Assembly (NCBI RefSeq): GCF_030936135.1
Contig: NC_082597.1
Coordinates: 77,358,495-77,422,494, forward strand
Direction of reading: 5' to 3'
DNA from: Gavia stellata
Taxonomy: Eukaryota; Chordata; Aves; Gaviiformes; Gaviidae
DNA: 64,000 bases
Shown: positions 53,801 through 61,875 of the stretch, piece by piece
How positions within the stretch are numbered: the stretch's first letter is position 1
Layout of the letters: the number at the start of each line of letters is the position of its first letter
Notes under the pieces: generated by a model
Database searches by the model: none
The model's input: only the letters and a program-made list of their open reading frames with translations
Told to the model about the DNA's origin: nothing
Made by a program: the position numbers and the translations under genes

Positions 53801-56247
53801 CAAAAAGCCAAAGTGTTTCACCCCAAATAATTATATTTTGTGCCTGAAATCTGTTTTATAAACCTACTTTGATTACAGCAACATTATGAAAATTCTGATT
53901 AGCTCCAGTAAACAGAAAAATCTTTGTCAATGCTACTGAAAGACAGGAAGATGTAGTTAAGGTAATGCAGAGGAGCTTGGTGTTCTGGATTTAATTTCTG
54001 GCTTTGCTGTAGACTGCCTGCATGACCTTTGCTAAATCAATGGGAACCATATTAGGGCAGCCCAATTTCTACTGACATGCCTGTCCCTAGTCAGCAGACC
54101 ATTTGATAATTGATTCAGAACACCTAAATAAGGCACCAAGCAGTTAAGCCACGTAGGATCAGCTGACAAAACAAGTTCCAAGGGTCTCGGTAGACTTCAG
54201 GCTACCTAAAGGTAGAGCTTGCAGATATTACTATTGTCTAGAGCCTATTTCTATGACAAGGACATCAGATTCCTCAAGACCTAAGCATTCTCTTTCCTGG
54301 CAAGTAAAATACTATGGCACCTATCTTGATCCCAAGGCTGTTCCCCCAGCTCCTCCACATAACACTGTATCTTCAGTTTTGGTGCCCCAGTTCTCAGTCT
54401 TCCTTTTCCTTCTTCCACAGTGACTGTTAGCAAATCCTCTTGTAACAAGCACTGCCACTAACTTTGTTAGTGGACAGCTCCCTGTCACTGGCCTCAGCTG
54501 AGGCCCCAAAAGACCTGATAGGATAGTGCTATATTCACAAAATAACAGCAAATTAAATATGATCATGCAAGCTGGCTTTCCACGGCCAACTGCATAGCCA
54601 TCAAAACTAAGCTACTGCCAGCTGATGTATTAGCTATATTGCACCCAGCTGCTGGAAACTGAGGTTAGCTGAGGATATTTAACAATCCACCAAATGAAGT
54701 TGGGGTGCAATAGTACCACAGGATCATTGTAAACCCAGATTTGCAAAACTGAAATCTTAAAACCTGAAGAATTAAATAGTGTACTTGCTGCATGCTATAA
54801 GTCTTTAAGATGACAGTTTAAAAGAACAATAAAGATGTAGCTGTCTGCTCCTAATCGTAGCATTTTGAGGGCCATCCGTCTACTTACTATCCCTTATCTA
54901 ATGTATGCATCTATGAAGCTCTAGTCAGTCTTTAACAGCATCATTAGTAATGAAATATCAAAAAATGTGAAAACAAATATTTGAAACTGCTTAAGAAATG
55001 ATAATGTAATAGATGCTGCATTGTAGAAAGTGTGTGTATGTTTGAAGCAGCACTCCAAGAAAATGAAAAGCATTAGCCATTCATACAACAATGAAGTAAG
55101 TCAGAAACCTATGATATTGAAAGATCATTTTACAAGGGTATTTGCAGAGCTAGCATCTTATCTCCAGAGGACTTTGAATCTTCTAGAAAGAGATCATCTT
55201 ATTGTCAGGAAAAAAGTCACTCAAGAATGCACTTTATAAGAAAGGGTCTAGATGGTTTTGTCAGGTGGCTTACAAAGCTACCATATTGTCTGCCTCTTTG
55301 CAGGCAGCGCTATATCCACGTTAGTTCTGTTTAAACATTTTCGCTTGAAAATGGAGAGGATAAGAAATACAATATTAAAAGCAGATGCCCAAATGGTATA
55401 AAATAGCCAAAGGATGCGTTTACTGGAGAAATGCGCAGTTGTACTGCTAACAGCAGAGATTTCTGGTAATTCAGGCAGTGCAGCAAGAATGTACTTTGAG
55501 CACATGTTCTCCCAGAACGATCTGGGCGGCCGCCTCGGGAGCACAATACGGAAGGCTGTAGAGCGGACCGCAGACCTGTATGCACATGAGAAATCTGTAC
55601 GCATGCTACATACGTTCCTGCTTTTCTACATCTGTGCTGAGCGAGATTTCCCTCGCCTGGAGCAGCATCTTTACCCCCGCGTAGCTCAGCCGGCAGGCAC
55701 CGGGACCACCACCGCAGCAGCCGGCACTGGCTTGTACCTAAAGCCGGCGGGCACGCCCGAGGGCGGGGACGCCCCACCCGTGCCTGGGGCCCGGGGCGGG
55801 CAGTCCCCTCAACTCCGAGGGGCTCCAGGGGCCGCGGCCTGCGGGGCAGCCCCTCTCCGCACAGGCGTGTGGCGGCAGGGCGCAGGCCTCGCCCCGGCCT
55901 CCCGCGGGGGCACGGCACAGCGCCGCCGCTGCGCGCCGCCCGCCGGGGGCCCGGAGCCGAAGGGGGCCCCTCCCAGGGCCGGCTACTCTGCGAGGGGGGG
56001 CGAGGAGAAGCCGCCTCCGCCACCCAGCCCACCCCCTCGGGGCAGCCCCGGCCCGGGGAGGGGGCCCCGCCCGCCTACCTGATTTGGGGTAGGTGACGAT
56101 CCAGACGTCGCTGTCCCTCACCGGGAAATTGGCGATCTCCTCCATCTTCCCCCGGCAGAAGGGCGGCAGCCGCACCCCATTGTACTCGAAGTACTTGCTC
56201 TCGAACTCCCCGGGCGTGCTGGGGGTCTCGGCCTCGCTCTCCGCCAT
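26697..56247 (-). CDS. SULT4A1: SULT4A1, atypical cytosolic sulfotransferase 4A1 (complete, 7 coding exons)
   Basis: SULT4A1 is a highly conserved brain-enriched cytosolic sulfotransferase-family protein for which no clear substrate is established. The seven coding exons have GT/AG sites and compatible phases, and assemble into 284 residues, identical in length to the mammalian protein and very similar as I recall it. Visible family features are the 5'-phosphosulfate loop TYPKSGT (residues 52-58), the catalytic-type His111 in KSHLPY, and the 3'-phosphate motif YMARNPKD (130-137) with Ser141. The dimerisation motif KxxxTVxxxE is KDIFTVSMNE (254-263). The usual C-terminal RKGxxGDWK segment is replaced by a shortened GRGRVGLWK, the known atypical feature of this subfamily. 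The introns are 17.8, 1.4, 0.09, 3.3, 1.5 and 4.6 kb. The gene starts in a CpG island and lies upstream of EFCAB6 on the same strand. Confidence 0.97.
26810..31397. other. SULT4A1 intron 6
   Basis: 4588 nt. Its upstream part holds the ancient CR1-like relic (30200-31105). A 167-codon plus-strand frame at 28944-29447 shows no recognisable domain. Confidence 0.75.
30200..31105 (+). mobile_element. Ancient CR1-like LINE relic, plus strand
   Basis: Degraded text typical of old amniote CR1/L3 3' regions is legible in order on the plus strand. First comes a segment like the 'FxxDDTK' coding area (gatttgaaaataattgg, then aaaatttgcaggtaaca) near 30300-30350. Then comes the late ORF2 region (aggaagactgagaaagg) near 30770, then the 3'UTR block (ggataaactgtatgaaatt) near 31035-31055. 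All frames are broken. It lies in SULT4A1 intron 6, antisense to the gene. Confidence 0.55.
31398..31536 (-). CDS. SULT4A1: SULT4A1 coding exon 6
   Basis: The acceptor is TCTCTTACAG| and the donor AGGG|GTATGT. It has 139 nt (46 codons + 1). It encodes DLATMVEQLVRFLGV through CNAEALPVGR (residues 202-247). This corresponds to the helical segment before the C-terminal dimer region. Confidence 0.95.
31537..33002. other. SULT4A1 intron 5
   Basis: 1466 nt with GT/AG ends and no recognised content. Confidence 0.8.
33003..33097 (-). CDS. SULT4A1: SULT4A1 coding exon 5
   Basis: The acceptor is CTTTGTAG|TAGG and the donor AAG|GTAGGT. It has 95 nt (2 + 31 codons). It encodes GYGSWFEHVQEF to YEDMHK (residues 171-201). 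The acceptor site is decided by phase: using the first of two overlapping AGs restores the conserved Leu-Gly pair. Confidence 0.95.
33098..36399. other. SULT4A1 intron 4
   Basis: 3302 nt with GT/AG ends. Nothing is recognised except a short inverted repeat at 33548-33571. Confidence 0.8.
33548..33571. repeat. Short perfect inverted repeat, 9-bp arms
   Basis: AATTGCTAA and TTAGCAATT are separated by six bases in SULT4A1 intron 4, about 450 bp upstream of exon 5. Confidence 0.6.
36400..36526 (-). CDS. SULT4A1: SULT4A1 coding exon 4
   Basis: Separated from exon 3 by only 93 nt. The acceptor is TCATAG| and the donor AAGT|GTAAGG. It has 127 nt (42 codons + 1). It encodes VIYMARNPKDLVVSYYQF, the 3'-phosphate-binding region of the PAPS fold, to FMNDK (residues 128-169). 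The single trailing T pairs with TA of exon 5 to make Leu170. Confidence 0.96.
36620..36700 (-). CDS. SULT4A1: SULT4A1 coding exon 3
   Basis: This exon has 81 nt and 27 codons in phase 0, with acceptor TATTTTAG| and donor AAAG|GTAAAA. It encodes ELTSPRLIKSHLPYRF to NGNSK (residues 101-127), including His111 at the catalytic-base position of sulfotransferases. Confidence 0.96.
36701..38123. other. SULT4A1 intron 2
   Basis: 1423 nt. It contains a diverged local duplication (37695-37806) with repeated words tctatagatcc and gcaaattcag. Confidence 0.8.
38124..38254 (-). CDS. SULT4A1: SULT4A1 coding exon 2
   Basis: The acceptor is TTTATGCAG| and the donor ATCAAG|GTACAA. It has 131 nt (2 + 43 codons). 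It completes the loop as GTGLLQEVVYL and continues through VSQGADPDEI to GLDIIK (residues 57-100). Gly59 replaces the Ser I remember in the human protein. Confidence 0.96.
38578..38685 (-). repeat. MIR-like relic, reverse orientation
   Basis: The order ctatttccattttagaaatg, then aaaaatgaggcagacagaga, then catgcaagttcacaaaaacg follows reverse MIR ('ccattttacagatgaggaaactgaggcacagagaggttaagtgacttg...'). It lies in SULT4A1 intron 1, just upstream of exon 2. Confidence 0.6.
41047..41073. repeat. (TA)n simple repeat
   Basis: Alternating TA tract (tatatatagttatatatatatatata) in SULT4A1 intron 1. Confidence 0.85.
43668..43800. repeat. Possible ancient amniote interspersed repeat
   Basis: The segment starting gcctgattttcagaaaggac, with ctgaatactcatactc after it, resembles a common reptile/bird repeat edge ('gcctgattttcagaggtgctgagcaccc'). 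Only this edge is convincing. Confidence 0.3.
48545..48612 (-). repeat. MIR-like fragment, reverse orientation
   Basis: The block gatttatccaaggtcacaga followed by atctctagcc matches the reverse complement of the MIR core ('gacttgcccaaggtcacacagctagtaag'). It lies in SULT4A1 intron 1. Confidence 0.5.
50902..50940. repeat. Perfect 13-bp inverted repeat (hairpin)
   Basis: Arms CAATAATACTCTT (50902-50914) and AAGAGTATTATTG (50928-50940) are exact reverse complements with a 13-nt spacer. It lies in SULT4A1 intron 1. The length is too short for a typical miRNA precursor. Confidence 0.85.
53965..54050 (+). repeat. MIR-like fragment
   Basis: The block ttctggctttgctgtagact followed by gcctgcatgacctttgctaa parallels the MIR central core ('cccggctctgccacttact...gctgtgtgaccttgggcaa'). 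It lies in SULT4A1 intron 1. Confidence 0.5.
56079..56247 (-). CDS. SULT4A1: SULT4A1 coding exon 1
   Basis: The ATG at 56245-56247 begins MAESEAETPS. The exon encodes residues 1-56 plus one base and ends in TYPKS just inside the 5'-phosphosulfate loop. The donor is TCAG|GTAGGC. The start is chosen by family length and conserved N-terminus. The exon sits in a very GC-rich CpG island. Confidence 0.96.
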
Positions 56248-56431
56248 CCTCTTCCCTGCCGGCCGCGGGGGCGGCGAGGTGCGGGGGCCGCGGGCGCTCC
56301 GGCGGGCGGGCGGGAGGCGGCGGGCGCGGCGCGGCAGCCCCTGCCCCCGGCACGCCCCCACGCACGCACGGGGAGGGGGCGCGGGGCTGGCGCGGCCGCA
56401 CCGCCCAGCGGCGCATGGGCTCCGCGCGCGG

Positions 56432-56439
56432 TGATGTCA
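56432..56439. promoter_or_regulatory. CRE/ATF-like site in SULT4A1 promoter
   Basis: TGATGTCA differs by one base from the palindromic CRE TGACGTCA. It lies about 185 bp upstream of the SULT4A1 start codon within the CpG island. Function is inferred from motif and position only. Confidence 0.4.
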
Positions 56440-58154
56440 TGCGCGGCAGCCGCAGCGCGCGGCACTAACGGCCGGCCCGCCGCAGCGCCCGCCGGCTGCC
56501 CTCCCCTCACCCCCCGCTCTGCGGGCGGGCCGCCTCACGCACACGGTCCGGCGGCCGCGGCCGGCTGGGGCAGAGGCAGGGGGCGAAGGGAGGACCTGTC
56601 TTCCCCGGTGCCACCTCGGAGCTCAGCCCGCGGCACACAAGGCTCCGCGGTGCTGCGGCCGTGTCCCGGGCGCTGTAGCAGTGCCAAGGCCCGGCCTCGG
56701 AGAGGGCACACAGGCGGCCGGGAAGACGTGCGGAAGAGGGGGGTGAGCAGCGGCAGTCAGGTGCAGCAGGGACTCGTCCCGGTCCTTGCGCTAGCCCAGG
56801 CATAATGCATGGGTGGGGGGTGTGGGGTGGTAAGAGTGAGGAAGGGGCACGCACACACCTTTTTCAGCAACACGGATCATCTGCTCCTTGCAGCGCTCAG
56901 GTTTAAACCCATACCTGTTTTTTACACAATAAGCTCTTCATCCTGGTTCCCTCTTCCCCATCTCTTGGATGCCACCTCTCTGTGTCTGGTAGGGGAGCAG
57001 CTTTCATTACAGCATGAGATATCTTGCAGGTGGGCTCAGGCCTGAGCACCCAGCCCCTGCCTGGCCAGGCACCCAGCACATCCCCTGCCAATTCTGACTT
57101 GCTCCCTGGCTTTCCCAGACTGGCATCAGGGCTGACTCATTAACTTACCTTGTTTGGTGGTCACTAGGCAGCAGAAACCAACCCTATCCCAACTCTGCTG
57201 GGGGCTGGTTGTTGTGGGCACAGCCCTGGCTGCACTACGGCTGGCTGCTCATCCCTCCTATTACAGCAGCTCCAGCCTCATCACTCCTAGCAACGCAAGT
57301 GAGGCCTGGGCCAGAGCTCAAAAAGCACTCCTAGTTGGGCTTATGAGCAAAACAGGCCAGGTGCTGCTGTTCAGGGTATTTAAGGCCTACTGGTGCCTGA
57401 TGGGAAGGTATAAAAACCCTAACCTCCCTTAAGATGTTTGTACTGCAGAAATAGAGACTGTTTTGGCTGCTTGGTTTAGCATAAATTAAAATCTAGTGGT
57501 AGTTCAACAAAATTAAGACTTCTGGTAGCTCCAGAAAGGTCAGTGAAGAGTTTTGGTTTAATTTACTCTTATTAGCCTTATAATGGCTGCTTTATTTTAT
57601 GTTTAATTATGTATGCTTCTGTAATGGTGCTAAAATATAATAGGAATTCTTTGAAAGCTTCAGGTGCAAAGTGTCTGGAGCAGATATGCATTTGAAAGAA
57701 ATAAGCATATAAAGAAGTAATAAAGCAAGGGAAGAGGGTACAATGACTTGGAAAATATATGTCTTTAAGTACTAGAGAGTAAATTATAGCTAATTTCAGT
57801 TTAGCTTACTGAATTTTGAACAGCAACCAGCTGGAGGTTGTGTGTCCTGTCGAACTATCTCTTCTATGGGAGGAACCTCAGGAAAAGCAACAGTGCAAAC
57901 AGCTGAGGGCAGTAACTGCTTTCAGCCTTTATAGTTCCATCTACCAGCATGTATAAATCAATGCTGTTACTGTAGTTTACTTACATTTGTTCATGTTAAT
58001 AATAAACTGCAGACTTTAAAGCCATGGTCGGAGCAGGTAGGAAAAGTCCACCAAAAACTAACATTGAAAGTATTGTTTCATTGAATGACAATGGTTTGCA
58101 GGAATATGTTAGGTAAAAAAAACCCAAACAATCTTCAAGAGAAAAATTCATCCC

Positions 58155-58216
58155 AGAGTCAGTGGTTGACTAGTAAGACTGCCCTAGAAGTTGATAATGC
58201 AGGTTCAAGTCCCTGT
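58155..58216 (+). repeat. tRNA-like SINE head relic
   Basis: GGTTCAAGTCC matches the pol III B-box perfectly. About 35-40 bp upstream, TGGTTGACTAG fits a loose A-box. The T-stem does not pair properly around the B-box, so this is not a working tRNA. The layout (agtggtt... then ggttcaagtccc) resembles the tRNA-derived 5' end of a MIR/CORE-SINE. Confidence 0.45.
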
Positions 58217-60609
58217 GACACTAAGTTTAGTTTTGAGCCTGCTTCTTCAAGACACTGAAATCAAAATTATCTGTTGCAATCTAAAAGAACTTTTACATTT
58301 TTTTTTTTTAATTGGAAAAAGTGGGTTGACAAGAATAATGGGCGGCTGGTATTCTGTGTTTTAAGATAATATTATAAACGCAGAAGCAACTGGCATTCTG
58401 GTACTGGTGCCTGTTCTTTTCTTTTCTATGGTGTTTTAAATGGTCTGGTTTCTTCTTTTCCTTGCTTAACAAAATAATTCAAAACTGCAGTTTTCTATGG
58501 AAAGTAGAGTTCTGGGGTTTTCTAGCCAACCTTTGAGGCAAACTTGCTTTATTAGTCTTTTCTGATAATTAAAAGCATTAAGTTATACTAGTAATAAATA
58601 ACTTTAAAATCCAACAAAAAAGACAGACTTGAATTCTAGTCTCTATTACTATTTTTTAATTTTAGTTTAGTTTTTTAAATTCCTAACTTAATCCTCAGGC
58701 ATGAATATGGCCTTTGCTCGATACATCAAGTGGAGGGAACCATATTGACAATAGAAAAACTCTGTTTCTGTTTTCTCTTGAAGTTAATAGGAGTTGTACA
58801 AATGGATCTCAGGGTGGAATAACAGCTTCTGTAGAGCAAAAAGCCAGGCAGGATGTGACAATAATTGGAGCTATCTCTTTAGCAATCGATGCTTTCACTT
58901 ACCTTACAATGTTTCAAATGAAAGAGCAATTGGAGCCCAACGTGGCTGAGAAACCAGGTGCCCTGGATTAACTGCATTTGGAAAGATCATCCCTGTGTTA
59001 CAGGTGCAGTAAATCCTAATGTAGGGATGTTGGACCTATAGTGCACAAATTGCATGACTGATGTATGCATGTGGATATTAAGCATACAAGATATACTGCA
59101 TGCATGCAGATCACTGGCCCAGTGCTTACTCAGATCTGACAGATGAGACACATCAGATTTGCTGGGAATTCAGGGACAGCTGAACTACAAAATGCATGAA
59201 AGCCATTTGTTTAGGAATTCCCTATAAAAAAAGACTACAGTCAGTACATTGTGCTCAGAGGCAGTGCATCATTCACAAACAGGGTGGTCTACAACAAAAA
59301 CAGTGAAGCTGGTAGAACATCATTCAGTTACCAAAGAGTATAGGCAAATGACCTGAGGATGATCCAGTATTAGAGCTAAATAAAAATCAAATATGCTGTA
59401 ACAGATGAACCACGCAGGAGTGTTTCACTTACCCTCAAACTAGAGAGGAGTTGTTGAGGAAATCAGAGTATGTAGCCTTCAAAGTAATTTTCAGTAGATT
59501 GCTTTTTTCTGTTTAAAAGAAAAATTTTAACAATATCTCGGTCTATTTGAATGTGTTCCTAGCCTCTTCCATAACACTTAGACCATTCTGTAATGTAACT
59601 GATCCTAGAATGTATAGCTATTCAGTGTTCCCATGAAGTAGCAGGAAAAAATGTAAGTGATAAAGTTTGGATTCTCTCACAATGATGTAAACTGGGACCA
59701 ACTTCACGGAAGTCACTAGACTCCCCTCTGTATAAAACTTGGGAAAAGAAGAAGATCTTAGAAAAAGAATGAAATGCTGACCTTAGGAAAATGTTGTCGT
59801 TTTAAGATCTGAGAAAGTAGGATTTAACCCAGGAAACAGACTGTCTGTTCCTGTGCTGTTTAGGTATGTCTGTATTTCTGTGGTCTGTCACTACAAAATG
59901 CACTCCTGTACCTTTGTACTCATGAGGAGTCAGAAGGTATCTCCTTGTTTTTGCTGTCAGATGTGCCTACTTATTAGCTGAAGATACTGTAAAGAATGTC
60001 CCTGTCTTGATATGTGTGTGTGTACTGTTGCACACACAAAAATGGAGTTTCAGCTTGCAAAATCTGTCTGATGAAAAAAGATAAATCTGGCAATGTTTTG
60101 TCTTACTGTTTATTAAAGCATTGTAACAGCAACCTGCATTGAGGTTGGAGGGGCATGTTCAGAGGAAGATAGACTGTTTGCACATGTTGGGCTGCCAACT
60201 GCAGTTTAGTTTTAGACGTGAAATCTGTAAGTGCTAGCACAAGTATTACATAAAGCCGATGTAGTGATACCGTAACAACAGCATGTGATAATTGTATTGA
60301 TGCAGTAAACAGCCGTGGCGTAGATTGGTGTTTATAAAACACTGCTGTCTGCCAAGTCCTTTACATTTGTTCAGTGAGTCCAGGTGAAATTTCAGGAACA
60401 TTTCTTGCTGACTCAGCCCAAATATGAGCCATAGCTGTGAGGTTTGAGCACATGATCCTAATACAGCATTTAATTCTTCTAGTGACTGTGGCTGAGGATC
60501 AAGCCGTTAATTAGCACTCGCCGCCTTTTTTTTTTGTTTCTGGTGCCTGTAACCAGGAATGAGTGCTCTGGCCAGGGTGATAAGGAATCTGATCCCTTTT
60601 CTACTAGGA

Positions 60610-60690
60610 TTTCTATGTAACCTTAATTCAGTCTCCCTGTGCTTTCATTTCCACCCATCAAAACAGTGCAATCCACCTCACAAAGCTATC
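60610..60690 (+). repeat. MIR-like fragment
   Basis: The order taaccttaa, then tctccctgtgctttcattt, then cacctcacaaagc follows the 3' half of MIR ('acctctctgtgcctcagtttcc ... cctacctcatagg'). A 97-codon open frame at 60559-60852 overlaps it and is not taken as a gene. Confidence 0.4.
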
Positions 60691-61734
60691 TTGCCCCTAT
60701 CTCTTGCCCCTCATTACCCAAGCACAAGATTAAAGGTCTTTCTAGAAGGCAAGATTGATGCATATCATGATTTCTTTGATGTGATCCTGATCACTACGGT
60801 CAGAATGCAAGGGTTTGTGTTTATCTCTACAGTGTTCATAACTGGTACCTGAAAGAGCCAGTTGCTCAGAGTCCCAGTCTGCAGAAGACCACTCAGTGTT
60901 AAATTCAGTAGCAATGTAAATCAGTCAGTGTCCCAACTCTGAGGCAGGTCCTTACCATATAATATTTTTAACAAATTTACAGTGCTTCTAAAATTATACC
61001 CTACAGCATTTTAAATTCATCAGGCTTGGATCATGAGTACCTGTAGACATCATGCATCACCTTTATTCTTAGCACTACACTTCCCAGCAGGCCATGTAGA
61101 GAGAGACTTTCAGATGAGATGAGCTTGGCTTACCACCAGCCTAAGCAGCATAAGGAAAAGTGCGGTCACTTTGCTGATGCATCATATACATTACGCACAA
61201 AATGAGGGCAGGAACATAAAAAGGCAAGTAACCAAAAATAATCAGCAAGCTGTGGTATCACTTCAAAGGAAAAATGCAAGAGGTACACCAATATTTTTGT
61301 TGAGTCAAAGCAAAGACCCCGTGAGAGGAAGATGAGCAGTAAAATAAGTCAGCACTGTAGATTAATGGCTTTGCTTTCCTAAAAGGTCAGAATTGCAATT
61401 TTGTAAACGCCCACCACAAATTGTGCAATGATAATTCCACCAGACAAGACAGTATGGGATACCTTGCATAACTCAGCTAGCCATACCATAAATATTTCCC
61501 CAGTGGGTTGTAGATGGCTTTAGCTATCTGCACATTTCTATTTCCATTCCACCCTCCCACAATTTTGAATTTGTGGCTTCTTTTAACAGCAACTTTTATT
61601 CAAAAAAAGGGCTCTTTTTTAATTGGAGATAATTTTTGTAGCATAACTGTTTATGGCTGGGACTGAGCCATAAGGAAAGAAAATTTCTAACTTAATGTGC
61701 CCTAGATTTCGTTGGAAATGTTCACAGTGTGGCC

Positions 61735-61875
61735 TTGTAGGTACAGTGCTGGCCCAGGACATAGGGTATCTGGATTCCTTTGCAAACTTTTGCTATTTCC
61801 ATAGGTGAAGCTGGGTGAGTTACTTTGCCACCCTTTGCTTCAGTCACCATTCATTTTAAAGGGGGACAGCGACAG
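61735..61875 (+). repeat. MIR/CORE-SINE-like relic
   Basis: The sequence runs parallel to MIR for about 130 bp: a block like 'ctgg-ttc', then gctgggtgagttactttgcc and ccctttgcttcagt, ending in an 'aaatgggg'-like run. This order matches the MIR segment containing 'gggcaagttacttaacctc...cctcagtttcc'. It is heavily diverged. Confidence 0.55.

Larger units (their letters stand above)
38255..56078. other. SULT4A1 intron 1 (17.8 kb)
   Basis: GT/AG ends with compatible phase 1. It contains MIR-like relics (38578, 48545, 53965), a possible old repeat (43668), a TA repeat (41047), a perfect hairpin (50902) and the intronic part of the CpG island (55500-56078). No other exon is recognised. Brain-gene first introns often hold enhancers, but none can be identified by reading. 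Confidence 0.8.
55500..56760. promoter_or_regulatory. CpG island, SULT4A1 promoter and first exon
   Basis: About 1.2 kb of very GC-rich, CpG-dense sequence surrounds coding exon 1. Upstream of the ATG are GC boxes (gggcgggcggg-type runs near 56300) and a CRE-like TGATGTCA at 56432-56439 followed directly by an NRF1-like TGCGC half site. No TATA box is seen. Long open frames on both strands here are a by-product of low stop-codon frequency in GC-rich DNA. Confidence 0.85.

Noticed and set aside
55331..56854. Many long overlapping frames on both strands (up to 233 codons)
   Set aside because: They result from few stop codons in the CpG island. Only the SULT4A1 exon-1 frame is supported by homology.
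60559..60852. 97-codon plus-strand frame
   Set aside because: It overlaps a MIR-like fragment, has no known domain, and has no clear splice or promoter context.
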